Assembly (NCBI RefSeq): GCF_963966145.1
Contig: NC_091049.1
Coordinates: forward strand, 17,546,001-17,610,000
Source of the DNA: Tenebrio molitor
Lineage: Eukaryota; Arthropoda; Insecta; Coleoptera; Tenebrionidae
Length of the DNA stretch: 64,000 bases
Direction of reading: 5' to 3'
The position numbers and the translations under genes are program-made. Below are positions 47,456-57,612 of this stretch, piece after piece; within the stretch, counting starts at the first letter, position 1, and every line of letters begins with the position of its first letter. Below the pieces are notes generated by a model. That model did no database searches. It was given only the letters and a program-made list of their open reading frames with translations, and was not told the DNA's origin.

Positions 47456-47602
47456 AACTACTATTTCTAAATTATTTCATTTAATGTGTCATTTATTCAA
47501 ATCGGATAAAAAATAAGCAAGATACAGCATCATAGGTTTTTCGTCAGTCACCTGTATATCAGTTAAAGTGGTGAAGGATAATTTATTTTCGTTAGTATAA
47601 TA

Positions 47603-47833
47603 CCGGGTGATCAAGAAGGACTGTTTAAGTTGGCAATACAATTAAGAAAATTTTTTCATTCGGTTATTTATAACACTGCAACCGGATATGTTTTGTTGGT
47701 TTATTTGACAAATATCTAATATAGGTATAGCATTAACAACGACAAGCCATCAACAACCAAAAGTTACTCCTGTTATACGATTTAAAATACCATTATGTGT
47801 TACCAACTTAAACAGTCCTTTTTGATCACCCCG
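47603..47833. mobile_element. 231-bp MITE with TA duplication
   Basis: Left CCGGGTGATCAAGAAGGACT then GTTTAAGTTGG; right arm CCAACTTAAACAGTCC then TTTTTGATCACCCCG. TA at 47601-47602 and 47834-47835. No coding capacity. Confidence 0.85.
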
Positions 47834-48559
47834 TATAATCAAAATAAATTTATTCAGCATTTAAAAATAACAATTTTTTATCTTATAAGGGGGAGATTCA
47901 CGAAAAGTAATTTGCAAATAGCGTTCGATACTGCAACTTGCAAATACTTTACAAGTGCTTACCGACACGATTGCAATCTAATTCACGAAAAGATTGCAAG
48001 CTACGGATAAGTTACCGGGAATGGAGTGACGTTGTCATGACAACAGTAAATAATTTGCAAATTTAAACGTCAAACTAAATCGTCAAACGTCGTAACGTGC
48101 ATCACATCACATACAGTTGTTTTTGTTAAGTGTTTGTGAATTTGTGCAAATTGTTTTCACAAGGGGAAAAAGCGTAAAGGCTGATGGACAAAAAAGAAAA
48201 AGAAGCGCCAACTTTACGGCAGCTGAAACAGAAATTTTAACGAGGGAAGTGGAGGCGCGCAAACACTTCCTTTTCGACGCACTAAAGGGCCCAAAAAAGT
48301 AAATGCAGTGACCCCTACAATAAGATCAGTCCAAGAGCTTAAGAGCAAGTTTTCCGAAATGAAGACTCGCACCAAACGCAAAGCAAATAATTTATTTAGA
48401 GAAGCCAAAAAACAGGGGGTGGTCAAAATACGGCTGAAAAATTGTCTTCTTCTGAGCAACTGTTATGTTCTTTTATAGGAAAGCAAAGTATTGAAGGTAA
48501 TTTTGATTTTAAATAATAACGCTGTGAGGTCCAGGAGTTATTTTGATGAATAAAAATAA

Positions 48560-49679
48560 CCGGACAAAGGAGTCAATATGATATTTTGTTTCCGTAGAAG
48601 GGTTCTGATTACTCGTTTGGCCGCGTTCATTTTTGCCTTGCATTTTCGCTTTACTTGTAAAAAGAGCGACTAGGTCATCTTGATTCTCGGCACGTTGTTG
48701 ACGACACTTTTCTTCCGATGTCAGTACTTCGATAAGGTTGTTTACCATCTGTTGACTTTCTGGTCGAACCCACCATGCCTGTCGTAGACCTTCAAACTCA
48801 TCAGGAACCGAGTCCAGCAGTTTGACCATGAGGGACGACTCATCTATACTTGGGCCAACCAACAGATATAGTAATAAAACCGCCCCCTAGTGCCCGCGTA
48901 TTTTAAATAGCAGCTTCCAATTGGCTTATTCAAAGCGTGCGCAGATTTTCGAAAGCCTGATGTACATCCACAAAAATTACTTGATGGCATTCGGCATCTC
49001 ATTCGTTTTAACCTCGCTTCGGGAGTTTGACCACGTGTTTATGTTTGTTTGTTTTCCTTGGCATTTTTCGATTTGTATTACAAAATAGTTGTTTTTCAAG
49101 ACTTATAAGAATGACAAATGGTAAAGAACCTGCTTCATTGTGAAACAAGCTTCGGCGTATATCGTTCTACGCAACTAGGCCACATCCCCTTTTTTTTATT
49201 ACTATATCTGTTGGTTGGCCCAAGTATAGCTTTACATTCAACTGTTGCATGCGCAAAACAAGTCCCTCGAATTTGGCAATATGCGTCACGATATCATCGG
49301 TCAATGTTTGCATAAAACTGAACTCCGCTTGCACGGTATGTGCGGCTTGTTTTGTTTGTTGCTCAAAAACACTATGTAACTTTAGCCACATGTCTATTGC
49401 TTTTTCGCAAGTTATTATTAACGCCATTACCTTCGACTCAACAGTTTTAACGATGACCTGACTCGCTGAACGATCCGCCTTGTCTCATGTCTTCAGCTTT
49501 GTTTCGTGTGCCGCTCGTGCCTCGGGAGACTCGCCTTGTTCCGCCAACTCTGGCTCCAACAATTCACCAGTGCACACCTCGTAGGCGCCCTCGATTCCAC
49601 GAAGCAAGTTCTTGACAGCGAACTTCCAGATATGCCAATTTTCAGCACCTCTCAGTTTCTCGATTCCGTGAAACTCCAT
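48560..49679 (-). pseudogene. Copia gag, interrupted
   Basis: Starts at 49679 (MEFHGIEKLRGAENWHIWK), a typical Copia gag N-terminus, with a stop near 49487. It continues through EKAIDMWLKLHSVFEQQ and FEGLVLRMQQLNVK to 49230. A 380-bp MITE (48847-49226) follows, then DESSLMVKLLDSVPDEFEG and the C-terminal part to about 48600. The zinc knuckle and everything beyond are lost. Confidence 0.85.
48847..49226. mobile_element. 380-bp MITE in Copia gag
   Basis: Ends TACTTGGGCCAACCAACAGA continue to TATAGTAATAAAA and are mirrored at the right. Flanked by TA (48845-48846, 49227-49228). Removing one TA and the element rejoins the gag codons without frame change, so the insertion is clean. Confidence 0.9.
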
Positions 49680-49837
49680 ACTGTTGCTTCAAATCCAGCG
49701 AACAAAAGAAAATAGCAATCCGTCGACCGCGCTAACAATCCGCGCTTCCTCGACACCGTTCGCTCCAGCAACAAGAATCACTTCTTCACGAGGAACCACG
49801 CTCTGCTACCATGTTGAGGTCCAGGAGTTATTTCTAA

Positions 49838-51127
49838 TCGTTGGGTTTATCGAAAAAAACGCAATGTTGTTGGTGAAGTTACTCGATTCAAAGCTCGTCT
49901 GGTTGTTCGTGGTTTTTCGCAACGAGAAGGAATTGATTATATAGAAACCTTCAGTCCAGTAGCACGTTTCGACACAATTCGAGCTGTACTGAGTATAGCT
50001 GCAGATGAAAAACTCGAGTTATCGCAGTTTGATGTAAAAACTGCATTTTTACATGGTTTCATTGATAAAGAAATTTATATGGAGCAACCAGAGGGATACA
50101 ATGATGGAAGTCAACGTGTTTGCAAGTTATTGAGAAATCTCTATGGTCTCAAACGGTCTCCGAGATGTTGGAACAAACGATTTAAAGATGTTTTAATGAA
50201 TCTTGAGTTTCAGGAAAGGATTGTGGCTGCAACAAACAGACAGAGTATCAACATATTCCTGGAAACTGAAGGAGGGGTTTCAAATTACAGTCGACACTCT
50301 CGGTTGTTTTCTGAACGTCCAGATCGATGGGACTATTCACATCACACAGAAGAGGTACATTGAGGACGTCTTGCGTCGGTTTCGCATGGACTCAGCAAAC
50401 CCCGTGTCAACCCCAATTGAGAAATGCGAGCCTCTGGGCATCACAGAAGAATCTAGCTCTACTAGTGCACCGTATCGAGAAGCTGTGGGCTGTTTGATGT
50501 ACTTGGCTGTTGCGACACGACCTGACATTGCTTTCGCCGTTGGCTATGTATCAAGGTTTCTTGAAAAACCGAAAGAACGCCACTGGTCAGCAGTCAAGCG
50601 CATTTTTAAGTATCTACGAGGCACAAGTGCGCTTGGAATTCGATACGATGCTCTCGGAAATGCTCAGCTCGAAGCTTACAGCGATTCAGATTTTGCCAGT
50701 GATCCAGACACTCGAAGATCTGTCAGCGGAGTAGTTTTCAAGTACAGTGGCGGAGCCATTGTTTGGGCAAGCAGGCGTCAGCAGAGCGTATCCTTGTCGA
50801 CTACGGAGGCTGAGTATGTGGCTGCTAGTGAGGCCGCCAAGGATGTTGTTTGGCTTACACGACTATTTAATGAGATCGCTCCATTTGATGCAACTCCTGT
50901 TCTTCAGGTCGACAAAGCTTGCGAAGAACCCTATTTTTCACAAGAGATCAAAACACATTGATGTTCGTGCCCATTTCGTTCGGGAGCTGGCCGAAGAAGG
51001 AAAATTGATCATTGAACACATCGCCAGTAAGGACCAAGTTGCTGATTTGTTAACAAAACCGATCCCGAGCACACAATTTCGAAGATTACGGGACAAAATG
51101 GGCTTAACAGTAAATTTGACGTTTTAG
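49838..51127 (+). pseudogene. Copia pol fragment: RT and RNase H
   Basis: Begins about 49850 in the RT (ARLVVRGFSQREGIDYIET, FDVKTAFLHG, NLYGLKRSPRCWNKRF) with several frame changes. Near 50215 the segment that should contain the YVDD active site is absent. It continues as an open 252-aa frame (50203-50961) with KRYIEDVLRRFRM, GCLMYLAVATRPDIAFAV and RNase H motifs AYSDSDFASD and LSTTEAEYVAASEA, then a shifted end to 51127. The polypurine stretch AGGGGAAG follows. Protease and integrase are missing. Confidence 0.88.
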
Positions 51128-51734
51128 GGGAAGTTTTAGTATTTAAAAACTTTCAAATGTGCAGCGCCAGTTGTGTTTTGTTTTTGTTACTAGGATATAT
51201 TGAATCCATGTTATTTTTGTCACAAACGCCCAAATTAAAAATTATTTTTTCTTAGGTATCTCGGGAAGATTCGATATTGGTATACCAAATTATAATGAAC
51301 CACCAGCAGCAACAAACAGCAGTAGTGATGAACATGAAGTTATTTTACAACCGCCACCACCATTTGGTAAAGAAACCTGCGAGAACCATAGCGTTAACGA
51401 AAATCCTGGGCCCTCTTCATCATTTGGTAAAGGAAACTGCGGCAAAGATGAAGTTATTGAAAATACAATTCCTGGACCTTCAAAATTTAAAGCAAGCGAT
51501 TCGATAACACCAAAACAAAAAACTACATACAAAAGAAATCTCTTTTAGAAGTTTCACAAAATACTAATTTGCAATTAAATAATATTTTTAAAGAGTTGCA
51601 AACATTGAACCGAACGTTGAAAAGAAACATGGAAATTCAGGAAGAACTTCTGAAATTAAAGAAGAAAACACACGCCTGAATACTTGTACTTTTAATTTTT
51701 AACCCATAATTTGTGAAAATGTATAAAATAACTT

Positions 51735-52158
51735 TTTCTTTACACCATACTGTTATTGGGATTTATCAGTACTCAATGCTTGATTGATATGACACCTATA
51801 ACAGTCTAGGCCGTTATTGAAAATTATCAGAGCGAGGCCGTTATTTTTGCTGCCGTTGCTACGGTTACGGCACAAATGACAACAAAAATGTTTATGTAAT
51901 TATGTTATTAATATAGATCTTTCGTTTCTAATGACAACTAAATTTAATTTTTGAAGTAAAGAGAAATGTCAGTCTTACAAATAAATCATCGTTAAATGTT
52001 AAGTATTATTGGTATAAAGAAAACTATAAAACAACATACGGCCGATATGGATATAACAGACTCGGTTGATTATAAAATCTCGGCTCCGCCTCGATTTTAC
52101 AATATCTCAACCTCGTGTGTTATATAACCCATATCGGCCTAATACCGTTATATACTAT
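51735..52158. repeat. Interspersed repeat, uninterrupted copy
   Basis: Matches 33490-34245 apart from a short extra segment near 51885-51930 and lacking the MITE. The junction sequence GTTATATAACCC is intact here. It abuts the stop codon of the Harbinger transposase. Confidence 0.8.
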
Positions 52159-53448
52159 TAACGAGTAAATCTGGTTCGAATTAAATTATTTCGGGCGTCA
52201 TTATCGATAACACCTCCTAAATGATGTATATCTTCTTGAGCAATAAGTTCCTGCACATCAGGGTCAACAGCCATAACTTCGCCCTGCTGAAGGCAAATGT
52301 TATGAAGCACACAACATGCAAATGTTATAGCACAAACTTTTTCTGGGCTATAAACAAGAGCACCACCAGTCATCGCTAAGCATCTGAAACGAGATTTCAG
52401 TGCCCCAATGCATCGTTCAATTGGATTGCGTGTGGTGATGTGCACGTCATTATAAAGTTGTTCGGCAGGTGTTCTAGGGTTTACCACAGGTGTCATTAAC
52501 CAATCTTCTTGTGGATATCCCGAGTCACCTACAAAATTATAACAAAAGTGTATAGTCGATATCGCATTATGAATTATAATTACACCTATCAGCCAACCAT
52601 CTTGCGAAGTTGCCATCTACAAGTGCTGTTCGCAAAGCACTATTTCGCCATATACCGGGACATTTTTTTAACTCTGAACATAGTCCACGCTTATTCCCTA
52701 TGTTCAATTTTAAAAAACACAGATCAATGCATTGTGAGTTGCTATGGTACCAACTATACATGTCACGCACATTTCTAATGCTCTGATTGGCATAGAATAA
52801 CTGCATTATGTGTATTTCTTCTTCAAACAACATGACCATTTTGTTAAACTGTCAAGTTCCTACTTATTTTCGTTACCTTGGTTACGTGATTACAAACATG
52901 CATTGACCTGTGTTTTTTAAAACTGAACATAAAGTCCATTCATTTTGTATTGAACTTTTCAAGGTCAAATAATTTAAATTTTGGCACTGTAATTATGTTT
53001 TGTAAATAGTGACATGCATATAACCAACATAATGTGATTTAGCAATGCTCAATTCAACGTTTACGGTGTTTACCTGCATGTCACTATTTACAAAACATAA
53101 TTACAAAGCCAGAAAATAAAATTATTTGACCTTGAAAAGTTCAATACAAAATGAATGGACTTTTGGGAATAAGTATGGGCTATGTTCAATGTTAAAAAAA
53201 TGTCCCGGTATAGGAATCGTGATTGCCACCTGGATGGGCAGCTAATACATTAAATGTTTTTAAATCGGGTCCACAAACTAACTGAACTGTGATGAAAAAA
53301 TCTGTCAACATATTGTTCTGGATATTCTCTTGGTTTCTGCAGAAGTACATGTGTACAATCCATCACGGCTAAGACATTTGGAAAACCCCAATGAAGTCTG
53401 CCTCTTTGGCCAATTTCATAAAATTGTTGTTTAATATTAGCCAGGTCT
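52158..53448 (-). pseudogene. Harbinger transposase 2, split by a MITE
   Basis: Minus strand. N-terminal part missing. From 53448: DLANIKQQFYEIG, then NVLAVMDCTHVLLQKP (first catalytic Asp), a frame change near 53290 and PGGNHDS (second Asp). The MITE 53208-52655 follows, then WRNSALRTALVDGNFA, a small intron near 52590-52531, GDSGYP, NPIERCIGALKSRF (catalytic Glu) and CCVLHNICLQQGE, with the stop at 52158. The triad is complete, but truncation and insertion kill the gene. Confidence 0.88.
52655..53208. mobile_element. 554-bp MITE in the Harbinger transposase
   Basis: Ends CCGGGACATTTTTTTAAC and its mirror GTTAAAAAAATGTCCCGG. TA at 52653-52654 and 53209-53210. Inside is a second large inverted structure: AATAGTGACATGCA and its mirror TGCATGTCACTATT, with arms of about 100 bp (around 52925-53020 and 53075-53170). 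Confidence 0.88.
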
Positions 53449-54540
53449 GCCTCATGGCAGCGGAGGCGGAGAGGCTGTTTCCAACAGGAAACGAACCGCA
53501 CAGAAACCTCATTATCAGAGAGGGACCGTCGAGACCCTTCGGATTGGAAGAAATCGAGAAAGCGGGACGGAGGCTTAAGAGTGGTAAGGCGCCAGGACCG
53601 GACGGAATTCCGTCGGAGGTCATAAAAGATATCGCTGCTGAATACCTGAACATCCTTGCGGAAGTAGCCAACTACTGCTTGGATGAGGGAGTATTCCCGG
53701 AAGAATGGAAAGAGGCAAGGCTTGTCCTACTAGAGAAACCGAAGAAGAACGCTGCGGACAAACCGACATACCGACCAATATGCCTGTCGAACGCGATAGG
53801 AAAATTCCTCGAAATACTTATGGAGGAGAGGATCAACGAACACCTGAGAGCAGAGGGAGACCTGTCGGGAGAGACGGTTTCCGGAAGGGGAAGTCGACGC
53901 TTGACCCCATGCGACGCATAAACGAGATTGTAGCCGAAATTAACCAAAAAAGCTACAGACACAGGAAGGTGTGCCTCATGATTACATTTGATATAAAGAA
54001 TGCCTTCAATTCGGCCGAGTGGGGGCTTAACAGAAGCGAAGTGGATAGGTGGAACATGTGCGGTCACATTACGAGGCTGGTAGATGAGTATCTATCTCGG
54101 AGATACCTGTGGGTGGGACGCAAAAAAATGCAGGTCACGAGAGGGGTACCGTAGGGCTCCATATCAGGACCTCTGTTATGGAATATCTTCTATAACCGCA
54201 TCTTGAATGTGACAGTACCGGAAGGAATCGAACTGCTAGGGTATGCAGACGACCTGGCGGCTGGAGTGATTGGTAGAGACAGGGAGGAGCTGCTCTCGAA
54301 CGCTCAGGAAACGGTGAACCAGGTCACGAGGTGGATGAGGGGCATGAGACTAGAGGTGGCCGCCGGAAAGTCGGAGACAGTGCTGTTATGTAGAAGGCGG
54401 CAGCTGGATAGCCTGACTGTAAACATCAATGGGCATAGAGACCGGCAGCGCCGTGAAGTACTTGAGGGTCTATTTCGACACCGACACCAGGATGACGGAG
54501 CATGTCAGAAGGGTTGCAAACTGTGAATACCAAAAACAAG
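53448..54540 (+). pseudogene. R1-like LINE reverse transcriptase fragment
   Basis: RT fingers and palm in three frames: FGLEEIEKAGRRLKSGKAPG and TYRPICLSNAIGKFLEILM (53391-53921); FRKGKSTLDPMRRINEIV, FDIKNAFNSAEW (53900-54150); a TAG in the GVP.GS motif near 54152; GYADDLAAGVIGRDREELL (54203-54526); and VKYLRVYFDTDTRMTEHVRR in another frame near 54455. Style and GYADD match R1/TRAS-like elements. Both ends are truncated. Less AT-rich than its neighbours. Confidence 0.82.
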
Positions 54541-54599
54541 TTACGAAGTAGGAAGGTACGACATTTATTTTCGTACGTTTACAGTAAGTAATAAGCAAT

Positions 54600-55160
54600 C
54601 TTTTCAGTAAACCGCAATGGTTTTATCGCTAAAGCAAAACACCTTCATTGTGATGTCGTATTACCGAAATGGTACCCTGCAGAATGGAGAGTGGGCTTAT
54701 TCTAATAAACGCTTGCAAGGAAGAATTTTTCGGAAAATTTCCAAATGATAACATGCGGAAGCAAATTTAATTCCACATGTTAGAAGGATTGTGGACAGAT
54801 TTGTGGCAACTAGAAGTATCGAAAAAGGTAAAACTGTAGGAAGACCGCCAGTGAATGACGAAATTGTTGAAGATTTACGCCAACGAATGGAACAAAACTC
54901 AAAAAAATCTGAAGTTATGACTTCAGACTGATGTACCACTCTCCACTTGTCAGATAATTGTTATAAAAAAAACCCGGTGGCATCCTATAAAGGTTGGAGT
55001 ATGGATTGCTGCCTCACGAAGGAGTTTAATTGCTTTTATTGTAAAAATCAAAGTACCTATCATTAATGAAGTTACATAACCTCTGTTTTTCTATTTGGTA
55101 CCACAATATGCGACAAAGCGGCAAAAATCAAATATATTCGAATTCCACAGGACTCTTGAT
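54600..55160 (+). pseudogene. Tc1/mariner-type transposase relic with HTH domain
   Basis: Frames give NGEWAYSNKRLQGRIFRKI and then VRRIVDRFVATRSIEKGK and VGRPPVNDEIVEDLRQRM (54775-54900), matching the N-terminal helix-turn-helix (DUF4817-like) of insect DDE transposons. KVGVWIAASRRSLIAFI near 54985 recalls the catalytic domain. No ends identified. Confidence 0.65.
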
Positions 55161-55239
55161 ATATGTTCTTTTATAGACAATCTGTACTTTATGGTCGAAT
55201 TTTTCGATGACAAAAACTAGTCTACGAATTAAGAACGAT

Positions 55240-56111
55240 GTGGATATAGGAAAGTATCACAAATGAATAGCATTTTTACAACGGAAAAATGTAGGATACC
55301 GTGCAAAGAAATCCAAAGTGTTAAAAAGGGAGCACATTGACAGATTTTTAAATGAACCACCAAATATCTGATGGTGAAAGTTGCAACCATTTTTGGCTTA
55401 TTTGGCTGCTTACGTCGAGAAGAGTTGTGTAAACTGACAGTGGACGACATAGAAGAATTAGAAGACTCATTATTAGTTCGTATTTCAGACACTAAAACCA
55501 AGATTAATCGTAGTTTTTGTATTGTGGGCAGTTATGTTACTTATTGTCGTAAATACGCTGCATTACGCCCACCTAATGTCACTCATCATCGCTTTTTCTT
55601 GAAATGTTACAACAATAAATGCACCGTCCAGCCAGTCGGCATAAATACATTTGGTAAGATGCCTTGTGAAATTGCTGAGCTTCTGAAACTACCAGAACCT
55701 AAGCTATTTACTGGTCATTGCTTCCGAAGATCCGGAGCATCCCTGTTGGCAGATTCAGGAGATAACTTAATGACGATAAAACGATTTAGAGGGTGGAAAT
55801 CATCAAACGTTGCAGAGTCATATATCGACGACTCTGTTGGAAATAAAAATCAAATTGCATGCAATATTCTTCCTACTACCTGCGCAACTTCATCGTCTTT
55901 GTTTGAGAATTCTTATAGTTTAGAAAAACCCTCGGAAAGCAGCAGTTCTCTTCAAGCTCCTACAACGTTGGGAGTCTCATCACCTAGCAATGATGTCAGC
56001 AGCCTTTCCAATAATGTTCCAGTGAAGATGAGAAATAAGATGACTACATCCGAGGGAATTAATGTTAGACATTGCTCAAACTCTAATGTTTATATTAACA
56101 TTTATAAATAA
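55240..56111 (+). pseudogene. Crypton-like tyrosine recombinase copy 2
   Basis: An upstream piece (FLQRKNVGYRAKKSKVLKRE near 55265-55335) ends at a TGA near 55368. The main frame (55371-56111, 246 aa) has the catalytic Arg box GCLRREELCKLTVDDIEE, GHCFRRSGASLLADSGDN, RGWKSSNVAESYI (nucleophile Tyr), then a Ser-rich tail ending RHCSNSNVYINIYK. Catalytic residues R, H..R, W and Y are all visible. The N-terminal half is largely missing. Same family as the relic at 43.6-43.9 kb. Crypton recombinases cut and join DNA through a 3' phosphotyrosine. Confidence 0.82.
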
Positions 56112-56250
56112 ATAAAAAATAACTAGTGTTAAAAGTTTTTTTTTACTAGTGTTAAAAATACTTTTAACACGGTAAGTTATGAAGAGCAATTTTTAATCAA
56201 ATTAGCTTCCACTAAAAACGTCACTTTTAATGTCAGTTGTATAAAAATAA

Positions 56251-57153
56251 CTATTTATACACAGAAAATGGAATAACATTTACGTCAGCTCCACTATCAA
56301 CTCTAAATTTGACATTTTTGTTAAAAATTTTCAAATCAACCATCCAATTGTTTTCATTGTTGGTGTTATTTTGTACCAAATCTACAAATCCCTTCATAGC
56401 AATCAACATTGTTAATTCTCCGATTCTTACAAAATTTAGCAAAATGCGTGTATCCACTACAATTTTTGCATTTTTTTACTATAAGCTTTGCACTCACGTG
56501 GCATATGTAGTGAACCGCACCTACTACGTAAAATTGTACTTGTTAATGTTAGCGTCAAATGATTGTTTATTGTCGACATTAAAGTTACTGGAACTTATCT
56601 GCTCCTCTCAGTCTGCTGCTCTCTTCTTCTCTTTCCCCATCTCTGTCTCGGTCAACACCAATCTGTCCTTTATCAGAGACTCACTCAATGTCCCAAATTC
56701 GCAATTTTCACTTAGCTACTTCAACTGCGTTACATACTCGTCCACGGATTCTGCTTCTCTCATATCCCTTGAGAAACATATGTCCCTCTCGTAGATCACA
56801 TTGATCGTAGGAGCAAAATAACCTGTGAATTTCGCGTGAATACTTGCGAAACTCGCCTTTTCTTTATCACTTTCAAACTTGAAAGTATTGTAAATCTTCA
56901 GGGCGTTATTTCCAATGCAGTTAAGTAAAACCGCCTCCTTGTACTCCTCTGTTTCTTTTTCCGCCTTTGTTACTTACAGATAAATATTCAACTTTTGCAC
57001 AAAAAAGTTCCATTTCGCTGCGTTATCAGTGTTATCAGTTTATCACCATCTAACTTTAGTTCTGAAGGTGGTTTCGCACTGTTCTGCATTTTGCTGTTTT
57101 TTTGCACTTTTCACTTTTCTGGTTGAATTCTTCTTTTTTTTCGACTGCGCCAT
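56251..57153 (-). pseudogene. Gypsy gag-protease relic
   Basis: Minus strand, start ATG at 57153 (MAQSKKKKNSTRKVKSAKK). Broken frames give KEAVLLNCIGNNALKIYNT, then RDMFLKGYE, then a zinc knuckle (CKAYSKKMQKL.. region with shifts). The retropepsin follows: WMVDLKIFNKNVKFRVDSG, with ADVNVIPFSVYK (active-site DSG) on the frame 56457-56251. Everything downstream of protease is absent. Long plus-strand frames here are antisense shadows. Confidence 0.78.
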
Positions 57154-57326
57154 GTTATATCTGGGAATGCCAATGCCCAGGCATTACTACTTTTTATTGA
57201 ATCCCCACTATTTACATTATGTACACTCATACATATACTATGACAATTCTCATGTTATAAAACTTATAAATGGAAAAATATTTAGAAGCAGTAAGTAAAA
57301 CTTTAGATAATTTTCAGTTATAATAC

Positions 57327-57484
57327 CACGAGTAGGCAAAGATTGTAGAATATTTTTGTGGTGGTATCACGAATGGTCATTCGCTTTATGAACACCATGA
57401 GTGCGTAGCACGAATGGTGTTCGAAAGCGTAATGACCATAAGTGATACCATCGGAAAAATATTCTACTATCTTTGACTACGAGT
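57327..57484. repeat. Large palindrome 1 of a pair
   Basis: The left arm CGAGTAGGCAAAGATTGTAG continues AATATTTTTGTGGTGGTATCAC and is mirrored by a right arm ending CTACTATCTTTGACTACGAG. The centre is GAGTGCGTAGCAC. Arms are about 72 bp with scattered mismatches. Confidence 0.8.
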
Positions 57485-57505
57485 TGTATTCAACAGACTA
57501 TTCAT

Positions 57506-57612
57506 ATATTATACAACGAGAGGATTGAAAATTCTCGATTATACGAGACGTGTTTCCGGCAACACGTCGAGTAATCGAGAATTTTCCATCCTCGAGTTGT
57601 ATACGGGTAGAC
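57506..57612. repeat. Large palindrome 2 of a pair
   Basis: ACAACGAGAGGATTGAAAAT then TCTCGATTA, a centre with CGTGTTTCCGGCAACACG, then TAATCGAGAATTTTCCATCC and TCGAGTTGTA. It lies 22 bp after palindrome 1 and shares the CTCG-rich style. Confidence 0.8.

Larger units (their letters stand above)
46020..47554 (-). mobile_element. Mariner-like transposon, 1535 bp, TA-flanked
   Basis: Inverted ends CAGGGTGACTGACGAAAAAC and its mirror GTTTTTCGTCAGTCACCTG, with similarity continuing for about 95 bp including ATGTGTCATTT. TA on each side (46018-46019, 47555-47556). It carries a decayed minus-strand transposase and a palindrome at 47313-47455. Confidence 0.85.
48523..51224. mobile_element. Scrambled Copia retrotransposon with intact target duplication
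   Basis: Bounded by AACGC (48518-48522 and 51225-51229), with outer ends TGTGAGG and GTCACA. Left part: gag reading on the minus strand, with an LTR end and a tRNA-iMet-type primer site (TGGTAGCAGAG on the minus strand, about 49801-49811). Right part: pol reading on the plus strand to 51127. GAGGTCCAGGAGTTATTT occurs at both 48526 and 49815 as the LTR terminus. So gag and pol are inverted relative to each other inside one integration unit. Confidence 0.82.
48140..51679 (+). pseudogene. Myb/SANT-like DNA-binding protein of Harbinger
   Basis: Exon 1 to 48496 has the SANT-like helices (RSANFTAAETEIL, then SVQELKSKFSEMKTRTKRK), with a shift near 48290 and another near 48420. It ends LCSFIGKQSIEG at a GTAATT donor. 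Exon 2 starts 51256 (GISGRFDIGIPNY), with a Pro/Ser-rich linker and a coiled-coil tail (frame shift near 51545), stop at 51677-51679. The intron was 52 bp before a Copia element landed in it. Harbinger Myb-like proteins help bring transposase to the ends and nucleus (family knowledge). Confidence 0.75.
47889..53448. mobile_element. PIF/Harbinger relic 2 with both genes, nested insertions
   Basis: The likely left end GGGGGAGATTCACGAAAAG follows TAA at about 47889. A Myb/SANT gene (plus strand) and a transposase (minus strand) converge, the usual Harbinger pair. It is interrupted by Copia (48523-51224), an interspersed repeat (about 51735-52158) and a MITE (52655-53208). The right end is missing, cut where an R1-like LINE piece starts near 53448. 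Confidence 0.65.

Noticed and set aside
56237..56794. 185-aa plus-strand frame
   Set aside because: Antisense of the Gypsy gag-protease relic, whose motifs (VDSGADVNVIP) are on the minus strand.
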